A stretch of DNA of 64,000 nucleotides from Bacteroidia bacterium. Lineage in GTDB: Bacteria > Bacteroidota > Bacteroidia > J057. The stretch covers positions 62,001 through 126,000 of the forward strand of contig JAUIKF010000015.1 of NCBI GenBank assembly GCA_030430575.1. The letters run 5' to 3'. A program made the position numbers and the translations under genes. The notes beneath the pieces were generated by a model. The model made no database searches, was not told the DNA's origin, and worked only from the letters and a program-made list of their open reading frames with translations. Positions 44,848-53,393 of the stretch are shown here, in pieces; position 1 is the first letter of the stretch; each line of letters opens with the position of its first letter.

Positions 44848-46637
44848 TAGCAGTATTTGCCTGCTTCCAGCATCTGATCTGCGATCTCTGTCCGGAGGTT
44901 CTTTGTATTCACGATGTAAGGCTTCGTGAAGCGCTTGAGGCCCATCAGCAAGAGCTGAAGGTCGTCGCCGTCGGCGAAGGTCATGGCGGCTTCTCGGCCT
45001 GCGGCTGCGACTTTCTCTACAGCTTCGTAGAGGTAGACGCGGCTCATATTGAGGTAAGGCGTCGCTTCGGCCTCACCTTTCATTCCTACCAACTTCTCGG
45101 CACGCAGCATCGCTGACTCAGTAACATATACTTCGATGATCATATCGGCGAGGCGCATGAGCACTTCTTGCTCGTTTTGCAGCGAGGCACCAAAGGTCTG
45201 GGCGGCTTTGCCGAGGATCATCAGCGTCGCTTTTTTGAGGTTTTGAAGGACCTGCTTTTCTTTAGATAAAAGGCCCAAAGCCTCATTGCCAAAGCTAGGC
45301 AGAGACATCAGCTCTTTTGCAATGCCCTTGGCATGGTCAAATAAAGGGAGCTTCCCTTTCAAGGCGCTCTTGACGAGCATGCCTACCAACAGCATGCGGT
45401 TGATCTCATTGGTGCCTTCGTAGATGCGCGTGATGCGTGCATCGCGGTAGGCGCGCTCCATAGGGGCGTCGGCAGAGAATCCCATCCCGCCATATATTTG
45501 GACACCTTCATCTACTATATAGTCCATCACTTCAGAACCATGTACCTTCAAGATGGCACATTCAATGGAGAATTCTTCTGCACTCTTGAGGACAGCTTGC
45601 TGCTTGTCTTCGCCGTTTGCCACCAATTCAAGAATTCTGTCATCGATGTTTTGACCAGCGCGGTAGCAGGCGGATTCAGTCACGTAAGTCCTGATCGCCA
45701 TATTGGCGAGTTTCTCCTTGATGGCACCAAAGCTGCCGATGCTCACGCCAAACTGCTTACGTTCAGTAGCATAACGGGTAGCATCGTCAATGACGATTTT
45801 TCCACCGCCAATACAACCAGCCCCCAATTTGATGCGGCCGATATTCAAGATATTTACAGCGATCTTAAACCCTCTGCCTCGCTCATAAAGCATGTTTTCC
45901 ACTGGTACAGGCGTATTGTCAAAAAATACCTGACGGGTGGAAGATCCTTTGATTCCCAACTTTTTCTCCTCATCTCCAAATGTGATTCCCCCAAAGTCTT
46001 TTTCTACGATAAAAGCAGTCAGATTTTTATCATCTTCTATTTTGGCAAAAACGATGAATACATGAGCAAATCCCGCGTTGGAGATCCACATTTTCTGACC
46101 TGTGATGAGGTAATGTGTACCTGCTTCGTTGAGTACTGCACGCGTCTTGCCGCTATTGGCATCTGAGCCAGCGTCTGGCTCAGTCAGGCAATAGCATGCT
46201 TTCCATTCGGCAGAGCCTAATTTAGGGAGGTACTTTTCTTTTTGAGCTTCATTGCCATAGTATTGAATCGGCAACGTGCCGATGCCCGTATGTGCCCCAA
46301 AAGCCGTAGAAAATGACCCTGTGGCCCCCAAAACATCGGCCATCAGCATGGAAGTATTAAAATTCATGCCTAAGCCGCCATAGGCTTCAGGAACAGTCAC
46401 AGCAGTTAATCCTAATTCACCAGCTTTGCCCATTATCCCCTCTAATAATCCCTCTTCCATCGCATCTATTCTCTCTATATTGGGCTTGATTTCGGACTCG
46501 ATAAAGTCGTTGCAGGCGTCAGCCATCATATTTTGCTCTTCAGAAAATGACTCTGGAACAAATATTTCTTCAGGGTGACTTTCACGGATTAAAAATTCTC
46601 CTCCTTTGATCGCGGGTTTATTTGCTATTTTGTCCAT
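44844..46637 (-). CDS. Acyl-CoA dehydrogenase
   Basis: 597 residues, longer than short- and medium-chain enzymes (about 380) because of a C-terminal helical extension, as in VLCAD-like and many Bacteroidota enzymes. It oxidises acyl-CoA to enoyl-CoA with FAD in beta-oxidation. Visible motifs: CYCLTEPDAGSDANSGKT and MWISNAGFAHVFIVF (FAD/substrate), RKQFGVSIGSFGAIKEKLA, IYGGMGFSADAPMERAYRDARI, and YEGTNEINR carrying the catalytic Glu. It is transcribed divergently from the OmpA-family gene and no other beta-oxidation genes are adjacent. Confidence 0.93.
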   Translation of the reverse strand: MDKIANKPAIKGGEFLIRESHPEEIFVPESFSEEQNMMADACNDFIESEIKPNIERIDAMEEGLLEGIMGKAGELGLTAVTVPEAYGGLGMNFNTSMLMADVLGATGSFSTAFGAHTGIGTLPIQYYGNEAQKEKYLPKLGSAEWKACYCLTEPDAGSDANSGKTRAVLNEAGTHYLITGQKMWISNAGFAHVFIVFAKIEDDKNLTAFIVEKDFGGITFGDEEKKLGIKGSSTRQVFFDNTPVPVENMLYERGRGFKIAVNILNIGRIKLGAGCIGGGKIVIDDATRYATERKQFGVSIGSFGAIKEKLANMAIRTYVTESACYRAGQNIDDRILELVANGEDKQQAVLKSAEEFSIECAILKVHGSEVMDYIVDEGVQIYGGMGFSADAPMERAYRDARITRIYEGTNEINRMLLVGMLVKSALKGKLPLFDHAKGIAKELMSLPSFGNEALGLLSKEKQVLQNLKKATLMILGKAAQTFGASLQNEQEVLMRLADMIIEVYVTESAMLRAEKLVGMKGEAEATPYLNMSRVYLYEAVEKVAAAGREAAMTFADGDDLQLLLMGLKRFTKPYIVNTKNLRTEIADQMLEAGKYCY

Positions 46638-46765
46638 AATATTGAGCGTTTATTGTAAATAGAACTGGAAGAAAGGTTAATTTGTTATGCTTGCATACCT
46701 TTTTGTGCTAAAGTAGCAAAATTTTGTATGCATGCATCATAAAATGTTGAAAATTTTTGCTTAAC

Positions 46766-48367
46766 ATGAAGATACTCCCCATCATTTTTTCCCTAGTATT
46801 TGCCCTTTGCTATTCATCAGTAGCCCAGCAACCCACCATCAATTTGATAGAAAATTCTATCAACGGTTACAAAAAAGAAAACCTTGGTCCCCAAGTGAAT
46901 TCTCCGCAAAATGAGCTGCTACCCATTATTTCCGCTAGTGGAAAACTCTTGTACTTTGCCCGCTATGACCAGGCCTATCGCAAACGGACAGGTCGCATCA
47001 ATGAAGACATTTGGTTTTCCAAAAAATTGCCCACCCAAAAATGGAGTACAGCGCTTGACATAGGTCGTCCCCTCAACAACCGTGGCAGTAACGCTGTCAT
47101 TTCTGTGACGGCGGATGAGAATACGCTCTTTTTGGCTAATACCTATGATGATGCAGGCCTATATGCCGGCCCAGGGATTTCTGTCACCAAACGAGGGAGA
47201 GGTGGCTGGAGCATGCCTGAGAAGGTGAAAATTGAAGGGTTTTATAATAAGAGTAGGGTAGGGGGCCAAACCTTTTGCTTCTCTACCGGGCGTAGGGCCT
47301 TGATCATGAGTGTAGAACAGGATGATTCGAAGGGCAGTGTTGACTTATATGTGAGTTTTATCCAAGAAGATGGGACCTACGGGACCCCTATCAATATGGG
47401 AACAACCCTGAACTCGGTGGGGGTAGATTATGCGCCTTTTATTGCAGCAGATAATCATACGCTCTATTTTGCATCTGATGGTCATCCGGGATATGGGGAT
47501 AGCGACATCTTCATCAGCCGAAGGCTTGATGATACGTGGACCAACTGGTCTGAACCTCAAAACCTGGGACCTGAGGTAAACTCAGAAAGTTCAGATGCCT
47601 TTTACACAGTGCCAGCCTCAGGTGATTTTGCCTACATGGTGTCAAAAAATAGAGATGGAGACTCAGATATTTACCGTGTACGTGTACCCGAATCAGCACG
47701 ACCTCAACCTACAGTCTTGGTGTATGGGAAGACATTTACGCTGGAAAACCGGTCTCCTATGGCTGCTGAGATTCTTTACTATGATCTTGATACAGGCAAA
47801 GAACTGGGCCTCGCCAATTCCAATCCTGAGGATGGGAGTTATAAGATTTATCTCCCCTTAGGCCGTCAATACGGCCTGCAGGCGGATCAAGTGGGCTTCT
47901 ATGCCACGACACGAATTGTGGACCTCTCCATCGCCAATGGCCAATGGGAGATCGCTCGGAACCTTTTCCTTCGACCTAACCCCAAAGAAACAGAATTGAC
48001 ATCGGTATCGGGTTCTCGGGTAGGGCAGCCTGGGTTGTATATGGGCGAATTATTGTTTGATACAGGAAAATCTGACTTACATGAAACGGCAAAGAAGGTG
48101 TTGAATACCCTGGTCCGCATGCTAGAAAACAATCCAGAGGTGCGTATCGAAGTACAGGGCCATACAGATGATATTGGAGGAGAAGATACCAATTTGGCCT
48201 TGTCCGAAGCACGTGCACGGGCGGTGGTGGTTTATTTATTAGAAAGCGGAATACCGGGTGAACGCCTTAGTAGTAGAGGCTTCGGAGAGGAACTCCCTAT
48301 TTCGCCCAACACCACGCCCGACGGCCGCGCCCAAAATCGAAGGGTCGAGATCGTGATGATAGAATGA
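46766..48367 (+). CDS. OmpA-family protein with PD40 propeller and regulatory domain (PorE-like layout)
   Basis: 533 residues from ATG 46766 with a signal peptide (LPIIFSLVFALCYSSVAQQ). PD40/WD40-like repeats occupy about 50-310 (LLPIISASGKLLYFARYD, APFIAADNHTLYFASDG, SGDFAYMVSKNRDGDSDIY). A carboxypeptidase-regulatory-like region follows (AEILYYDLDTGKELGLA, DGSYKIYLPLG), then a C-terminal OmpA peptidoglycan-binding domain (LLFDTGKSDL, VQGHTDDIGGEDTN, LSEARARAVV, NRRVEI). This resembles PorE of the T9SS but lacks its N-terminal TPR part, so the T9SS role is only suggested. The stop overlaps a modular repeat array. Confidence 0.87.
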   Translation: MKILPIIFSLVFALCYSSVAQQPTINLIENSINGYKKENLGPQVNSPQNELLPIISASGKLLYFARYDQAYRKRTGRINEDIWFSKKLPTQKWSTALDIGRPLNNRGSNAVISVTADENTLFLANTYDDAGLYAGPGISVTKRGRGGWSMPEKVKIEGFYNKSRVGGQTFCFSTGRRALIMSVEQDDSKGSVDLYVSFIQEDGTYGTPINMGTTLNSVGVDYAPFIAADNHTLYFASDGHPGYGDSDIFISRRLDDTWTNWSEPQNLGPEVNSESSDAFYTVPASGDFAYMVSKNRDGDSDIYRVRVPESARPQPTVLVYGKTFTLENRSPMAAEILYYDLDTGKELGLANSNPEDGSYKIYLPLGRQYGLQADQVGFYATTRIVDLSIANGQWEIARNLFLRPNPKETELTSVSGSRVGQPGLYMGELLFDTGKSDLHETAKKVLNTLVRMLENNPEVRIEVQGHTDDIGGEDTNLALSEARARAVVVYLLESGIPGERLSSRGFGEELPISPNTTPDGRAQNRRVEIVMIE

Positions 48368-48593
48368 GACCGCTCGGGCTCGAAGACTCGCCCTCGCTGC
48401 GAGACCGTTCGTCGCGGAGCTCCTCACTGAGGGACCGCTCGAAGACTCGCTATGAGACTCAAGGCAGGGCATTTTTTCTTGTCTCACAGCGAGGCGAGTC
48501 TTCGAGCCGAGCGGTCTCGCAGTGAGGAGCGGAGCGCCGAACGGTCTCGCCTCTCGCAGCGAGGGCTGAGTCTTCGAAGCCCGAGCGGTCTTT
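48365..48593. repeat. Modular GAGACCG array, copy 4 (two-armed)
   Basis: Starts at the TGA stop (48365-48367) of the OmpA gene as TGAGACCGCTCGGG. Three units lead to a centre GAGACTCAAGG...CTTGTCTC and three follow in inverted orientation, ending GAGCGGTCTTT about 15 bp before the next ATG. Cores include GGGCTCGAAGACTCGCCC and GTCGCGGAGCTCC. Confidence 0.85.
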
Positions 48594-48607
48594 TTACAAC
48601 AACAACT

Positions 48608-49498
48608 ATGAAAAACACTTTACAACTACTGACTCCAGAAGGCTTCCAAGGCTATGAACTCATCGATACGGGAGGATTTGAGAAGCTAGAGCGGTTTGGA
48701 AAATATACTTTGAGGCGGCCTGAGCCGCAAGCCGTCTGGCGGAAATCTCTGGCGGAGCGTGAATGGAATCGCTTGGCAGATGCGTCTTTCTCTCAGGAAG
48801 GCAGCCATTCGGGACAATGGAAGCATAGCCCCAAAATGGAGGAGCAATGGTATCTCTCTTATCGTTATCATGAGATGAAGCTACGCTTCCGTCTGGGCAT
48901 GACGGCCTTCAAACATGTGGGTATTTTTCCAGAGCAAGCCAGCAATTGGAATTATGTCTATGATGCGCTTCAAGGAAAAAAGAGAGCGAAAGTGCTCAAC
49001 CTGTTTGCCTATACAGGCGGTGCTTCGCTGGCTGCCCGCGCTGCTGGGGCAGACGTGATTCACTGTGATTCGATCAAGAATGTCATTTCTTGGGCCAATG
49101 CCAATATGACGGCCAGTGGCCTCAAAGACATCCGCTGGCTAGTGGAAGACGCCTTCAAATTTGTGAGGCGAGAGGCCAAACGGGGCAACCTGTACCAAGG
49201 CGTGATCCTCGATCCGCCAGCCTATGGCCATGGGCCCAAAGGAGAGAAGTGGAAACTCGAAGATATGATCGACGAGCTGACACATGCAGTAGCGCAGATT
49301 CTCGACCCTAAACAACACTTCTTAGTGTTTAACAGTTATTCGCTTGGGTTTTCTCCCCTAATATTGTACAATTTAGCTCAAACTCATTTTGGTGCCCAAG
49401 CACTCCATGATGCGGAATGTGGCGAATTATTTCTCACAGAGCGCTCAGGCCGCAAACTGCCTGCAGGCATCTTTTTACGATTTCAACACTCAACTTAA
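48608..49498 (+). CDS. RlmI/RlmK-like class I SAM methyltransferase
   Basis: 296 residues from ATG 48608; the open frame further upstream is repeat array. Motif I is VLNLFAYTGGASLAARAAGA, then VIHCDSIKNVISWANAN (acidic SAM contact) and the catalytic-type motif GVILDPPAYGHGP, as in the PF10672 group of RNA methyltransferases. No PUA domain is visible. It likely methylates rRNA or another RNA in the cytoplasm. It is 8 bp ahead of the esterase gene, probably co-transcribed by chance of position. Confidence 0.88.
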   Translation: MKNTLQLLTPEGFQGYELIDTGGFEKLERFGKYTLRRPEPQAVWRKSLAEREWNRLADASFSQEGSHSGQWKHSPKMEEQWYLSYRYHEMKLRFRLGMTAFKHVGIFPEQASNWNYVYDALQGKKRAKVLNLFAYTGGASLAARAAGADVIHCDSIKNVISWANANMTASGLKDIRWLVEDAFKFVRREAKRGNLYQGVILDPPAYGHGPKGEKWKLEDMIDELTHAVAQILDPKQHFLVFNSYSLGFSPLILYNLAQTHFGAQALHDAECGELFLTERSGRKLPAGIFLRFQHST

Positions 49499-49506
49499 TT
49501 AAACCG

Positions 49507-50754
49507 ATGAAACATTTTTCTACGCTTTTTTTCATGCTTCTAGTGGGCTCTTTGGCTTTTGGCCAGGTAGATTGCGCCAATGGACGCTACAATTCTGAAA
49601 TCTTTACCAATTTCACGATTGAGCAAGATATCAAATATGGTGAGAACATTCAGCCAACGCTTACTGATCCCAATGGAACCCAAGAACTCTTCTTGGATGT
49701 GTACCAACCCTTTGAAGATACCCTGCAAAAGCGCCCCTTGATCATCTGGGCATTTGGCGGAGCCTTTGTCTTTGGGTCGCGGACTTCTGCTGACATCGTC
49801 AGACTCTCTGGTACTTTTGCGAAGATGGGCTATGTATGCGCAGCCATCGACTATCGTCTGACGACAGATCTTGCCCTCAATGGCTCGGAGCGGTTGGCTA
49901 CCATGGCGGTATTAAAAGCTACTCACGACATGCGCGCAGCTGTTCGTTTCTTCCGCCAAAATGCAGCTATGCTCAACGAATATAATATTGATCCGGATCG
50001 CATCTATGTAGGAGGCGTATCTGCTGGGGGGCTGGCAGCCTTGCACTTAGCGTATTTGGATGAACTTTCAGAGATTCCTGCTTCCATAGCTGCTGATACA
50101 GCTGGCCTGGGAGGCATTGAAGGGCTCAGTGGGAATCCAGGATATTCCTCAGAAGTTTCAGGAGTCATTAACCTGTGCGGCGCCTTAGGTGATAAGAAAA
50201 TGATGCAGGCGGGGGACGTTCCATTGGTCAGCCTTCACGGTGATGAAGACGGTACAGTACCCTATGGTTCTGACATAGTGACCCTGTTTAATATCAACTT
50301 GCCGGTAGACGGAAGTGGGGCTATTCACCCGTGGGCAGACACCGTCGGGGTACGTAATGCACTGTATACTTTTGTGGGCGCAGGTCATACGCCTTTTGTA
50401 GGATTTTCAGGGGTAGTTCCTACCTATATGGATACAGTAGTCACCTTTGTCAAGGACTTCTTGCACGAAGAACTGTGTGGACCTTCGACAGCAATTGATG
50501 ACTTTCAGGCGCTCGATATGCAAGTCTATCCCAATCCTTTTGATCGCCAAGTACGGATTCAATGGGATGGCTCAGTAGGAGTTAGCAACTTAGAAGTGTA
50601 TGATATTTCGGGCAGAAAGCAAGCCATCCAAGTAGAACGAGAGGGCAACAGTTTCTTACTTCATCGCGGAGATCTGCTTGCAGGCCTTCATTTCTATGTG
50701 ATCCGTGATCAAAAAGGAAGACAAATAGCCCAAGGAAAGATCATGGCGAGATAA
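49507..50754 (+). CDS. Secreted alpha/beta-hydrolase esterase with T9SS sorting domain
   Basis: 415 residues from ATG 49507 with a signal peptide (FSTLFFMLLVGSLAFGQ). The hydrolase core (BD-FAE/carboxylesterase-like) has the oxyanion loop IIWAFGGAFVFGS, nucleophile GVSAGGLAALH, Asp in LVSLHGDEDGTVPYGSD, and His in VGAGHTPF. A type-A sorting domain follows (QVYPNPFDRQVRIQW to AQGKIMAR). It should cleave esters outside the cell; the substrate (polysaccharide acetyl or lipid ester) is unknown. Confidence 0.88.
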   Translation: MKHFSTLFFMLLVGSLAFGQVDCANGRYNSEIFTNFTIEQDIKYGENIQPTLTDPNGTQELFLDVYQPFEDTLQKRPLIIWAFGGAFVFGSRTSADIVRLSGTFAKMGYVCAAIDYRLTTDLALNGSERLATMAVLKATHDMRAAVRFFRQNAAMLNEYNIDPDRIYVGGVSAGGLAALHLAYLDELSEIPASIAADTAGLGGIEGLSGNPGYSSEVSGVINLCGALGDKKMMQAGDVPLVSLHGDEDGTVPYGSDIVTLFNINLPVDGSGAIHPWADTVGVRNALYTFVGAGHTPFVGFSGVVPTYMDTVVTFVKDFLHEELCGPSTAIDDFQALDMQVYPNPFDRQVRIQWDGSVGVSNLEVYDISGRKQAIQVEREGNSFLLHRGDLLAGLHFYVIRDQKGRQIAQGKIMAR

Positions 50755-51129
50755 TGGAAAGAATTATTAATTGATTCATTGATTGATTATTAATTTATAA
50801 GGCAGCCATTATTAGCGATAAGCCATGGCTTACTCAGTAATTCACCGACTGAAAAAGAAATCCGTGAAAATCTGTGTAATCCGTGGCTTATTCTTTATCC
50901 AATTTTTCTCTTCCCAGAACCCGTCTCCAAATCCCCATACTCCCCCCATTTTCACTGTACAAACTGTGTACAATTAGTATACACCATTGTAGACAGTGGG
51001 ATTTTTTTCCCGATTTGGGTGATCCTGCCTGAATTACTCAAATTTTTATAAAAAATATCTTGAAAAATAAACTGCTGGTTATCAGTGTCTTAAAAATATT
51101 TTTAGCCGTTTTTTTCAATAATCCCGCAA
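50755..51129. other. Gene-free stretch with repeats
   Basis: Holds an AT-rich inverted repeat TTAATTGATTCATTGATTGATTATTAAT type element just after the esterase stop (about 50765-50795) and a CCGTGAAAATCTGTGTAATCCGTGG repeat (50860-50886). No gene seen. Confidence 0.6.
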
Positions 51130-51387
51130 AAAACATCTTCTAGCTTTCGAAATGATCACTTAAGGCATAGTTTTTGCTCCTATATTATTACCGACAATTC
51201 AATCTTGAATTCCATCAACTTTCTTTTCCTTCCGTGGGAAGTGGGAAAAGCGAGTTTCAGCTTTTTACAGAATTTGTGAAAATAAGACCCGCAAAGACGA
51301 ATGCACGTAACTTAGAGGGTTCGATTCAGCAACGTCATTGCAAGAATGCTTCATGAGAAAAAGTCCACCTGGCCGGGTGGACTTTTT
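51130..51387 (+). ncRNA. Candidate structured non-coding RNA
   Basis: No convincing protein lies here, yet it ends in a textbook terminator. Inside are a small stem AATTCAA/TTGAATT (about 51195-51211) and a stem CTTTTCCTTCC/GGAAGTGGGAAAAG (about 51225-51251). A possible -7 box TAGTTTTTG lies near 51168. A GGTTCGATTC tract at 51318 resembles a tRNA T-loop but has no supporting stem. The class (6S RNA, sRNA) is not identified; a 60-codon open frame at 51174-51356 is the alternative. Confidence 0.45.
51358..51387 (+). terminator. Strong rho-independent terminator
   Basis: AAAAAGTCCACC (51358-51369) pairs with GGTGGACTTTTT (51376-51387) around TGGCCG, followed by CCTTTTT. Confidence 0.9.
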
Positions 51388-51627
51388 CCTTTTTATATGC
51401 CCTAGAAACACTATTGAGGCCTTTTAGGGTAGCAAATACGTATTTTTGCGTAGATATAAAGGGGAAGGTATTTTATTTGAATTGACAAAATTTATTCAAT
51501 TCGCGTTTTCCAGTGGCGTAACCATCATAATTAATAAGGGTAAGAAATAAATATGCTTTGTCAAAAATTAGTGGTTTTGCGTAGGTCTTAGCATCTTTGT
51601 ATCCATGCTTTATTTCACTTTATACCC

Positions 51628-52317
51628 ATGTCAATTCCCACAAACCTTTCCACCATTCAGCAACAGATTGCCCAGTATGCCCAGGCTGTAGAACGTCCTG
51701 CAGGCGCCGTCCAACTCATCGCTGTATCGAAGACCAAGCCTATCGAACTGATCCAGCAGGCCTATGAGGCTGGCCAGCTAGACTTTGGGGAGAATCGCCC
51801 CCAAGAACTCAAAGAGAAATATCCCTTATTACCGGATGCCCGTTGGCACATGATAGGCCACCTCCAGCGCAATAAAGTCAAATACATTGCTCCTTTTGTC
51901 CACTTGATCCACGCCGTAGATACGCCACGGCTCTTGGAAGAGATCAGCAAACAAGCCGCCAAGAATGACCGTGTTATCGATTGCCTCTTGCAGCTCAATA
52001 TTTCAGATGAAGCCGCTAAATCGGGTCTGGATGAAACAGGAGCTCGAGTGATCCTTGAGGACATCGACACTTATCCGCATGTGCGGATATTAGGCTTGAT
52101 GGGCATGGCTGCCCTTAGCCAAGACGAGCAGCTCGTCCGCAGCCAGTTTCGACGCTTGCGCCTCGCTATGGAAGATTTTCAGTCTTTGTCACACCCTCGT
52201 CTCCAGCTTGAGACGCTCTCTATGGGCATGTCTGGCGACTTTGAATGGGCCATCGCCGAAGGTGCTACCATGGTGAGGATCGGCAGTGCGGTGTTTGGAA
52301 AACGTCTGAGGGTCTGA
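51628..52317 (+). CDS. yggS: YggS-family PLP-binding protein
   Basis: 229 residues, the family's usual length. It is a PLP-binding alanine-racemase-fold protein involved in vitamin B6 homeostasis, without a known reaction. Motifs: LIAVSKTKPIELI with the PLP lysine, FGENRPQELKEKY, WHMIGHLQRNKVKYI, IHAVDT, SGLDE, LGLMGMA and LSMGMSGDFEWAIAEGATMVRIGSAVFG. The stop TGA (52315-52317) lies in a GTCTGAGGGTCTGAGGG repeat. Confidence 0.95.
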   Translation: MSIPTNLSTIQQQIAQYAQAVERPAGAVQLIAVSKTKPIELIQQAYEAGQLDFGENRPQELKEKYPLLPDARWHMIGHLQRNKVKYIAPFVHLIHAVDTPRLLEEISKQAAKNDRVIDCLLQLNISDEAAKSGLDETGARVILEDIDTYPHVRILGLMGMAALSQDEQLVRSQFRRLRLAMEDFQSLSHPRLQLETLSMGMSGDFEWAIAEGATMVRIGSAVFGKRLRV

Positions 52318-52396
52318 GGGTCTATAAAAGATACTTTGAAGTTGAGCTTGAGTTTGAGTTTGAACTTCTCTTAATTACATTCAGACACTCAGACGT
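52302..52396. repeat. GTCTGAGGGTCTGAG / CTCAGACGTT inverted repeat
   Basis: AACGTCTGAG (52302-52311) is exactly complementary to CTCAGACGTT (52387-52396), with short TTGAGTTTGAG units between. It includes the yggS stop codon. A related CAGACATTCAGAC motif occurs at about 17547. Confidence 0.65.
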
Positions 52397-52417
52397 TCAG
52401 ACTTTCAATCTTTCCCC

Positions 52418-53341
52418 ATGCTTCGTACCCGAATCGCCCCCACCCCCAGCGGCTACCTTCATTTTGGCAATGCCTTCAATTTTATGTTGTGTTGGTTGGT
52501 GGCTAGGAAGGCAAATGGAAAGGTATTGCTACGGATAGATGATCTGGATACGGCGCGTTTCCGCCCAGCGTATTTGGAAGAGATTTTTCGGACATTGGAA
52601 TGGCTAGGCATTTCCTATGATGAAGGGCCGTCAGGCCCAGAAGACTTTCTGGAAAACCATTCCCAGCAAACACGCCTTCCTTTGTATCAAGATGCCTTGA
52701 AACAATTGGAATTGATGGATGATCCATTATTTGCTTGCGCTTTGTCTAGGGCGAAAATCCGCCAGATGAGTGAAGCGGGTAAGTACCCTGCCTCTGGGGT
52801 TCATCAAAACCTATCGCTACAAGCACCTGGGGTAGCGTGGCGTATCAAAACACCCTCAGGAAACCCCATCCAATTTTACGACGAAGCAATGGGACTCTGT
52901 GAGGTGGATCTATTTGAAGAAATGCGCCACTTTGTGATCAGACGTAAAGATGGGATCATTTCTTATCAATTGGCTTCCCTGGTGGACGACATCCATTATG
53001 GGATCAATTTCATTGTCAGGGGACAGGATTTGATACAGTCTACTGCTGCTCAATGTTTCCTCGCTGATAAGCTGGACTTATCTGCTTTTCGGGCTTGCCG
53101 TTTTTATCACCATCCATTGATCCAACATCCAACAGGTGAGAAATTATCCAAATCTGCGGGGGCAAATTCGATCAAGGCTTGGCGGGAATCCGGAAAGACA
53201 CCTGTTTTGTTTTTTCAATGGGTGGCAAAGGTCATCGGTTTGGAAGCAGCAGGCGTAAGAACATCGGGAGATTTGCTCGCGCAATTTGAGATGAGTCACC
53301 TTCAACAAGAATTCTCTGGTGCTTCTGGGCCAGAAATGTGA
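52418..53341 (+). CDS. Glutamyl-Q tRNA(Asp) synthetase-like protein
   Basis: 307 residues, matching stand-alone class I GluRS catalytic domains (GluQ-RS) that lack an anticodon-binding domain. These charge glutamate onto queuosine of tRNA-Asp. Motifs: RIAPTPSGYLHFGNA (HIGH equivalent), LLRIDDLDTARFRPAYLE, DGIISYQLASLVDD, IVRGQDLIQSTAAQ and GEKLSKSAG (KMSKS equivalent). The zinc-site cysteines of typical GluQ-RS are largely missing (FACALSRAK keeps one). The activity is therefore likely but unproven. Confidence 0.85.
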   Translation: MLRTRIAPTPSGYLHFGNAFNFMLCWLVARKANGKVLLRIDDLDTARFRPAYLEEIFRTLEWLGISYDEGPSGPEDFLENHSQQTRLPLYQDALKQLELMDDPLFACALSRAKIRQMSEAGKYPASGVHQNLSLQAPGVAWRIKTPSGNPIQFYDEAMGLCEVDLFEEMRHFVIRRKDGIISYQLASLVDDIHYGINFIVRGQDLIQSTAAQCFLADKLDLSAFRACRFYHHPLIQHPTGEKLSKSAGANSIKAWRESGKTPVLFFQWVAKVIGLEAAGVRTSGDLLAQFEMSHLQQEFSGASGPEM

Positions 53342-53375
53342 ACACCCCGTAGGTTGAAGAAACCTATGGGGTGTT
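53341..53375. terminator. Bidirectional terminator between convergent genes
   Basis: AACACCCCGTAGGTT (53341-53355) pairs with AACCTATGGGGTGTT (53361-53375) with one mismatch. The stem begins with the last base of the upstream TGA stop. Confidence 0.75.
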
Positions 53376-53393
53376 TGAGGAATCAAAAACACG

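Noticed and set aside
45498-46166. Long open frame (222 codons) opposite the acyl-CoA dehydrogenase gene
   Set aside because: It lies wholly antisense to a clear, fully conserved enzyme gene and shows no family features.
48452-48607. Upstream extension of the methyltransferase frame
   Set aside because: Its residues are encoded by the modular repeat array; the family sequence starts at ATG 48608.
51310-51330. tRNA or tmRNA T-loop-like GGTTCGATTC
   Set aside because: No matching T-stem, acceptor stem, anticodon arm or CCA end could be drawn around it.
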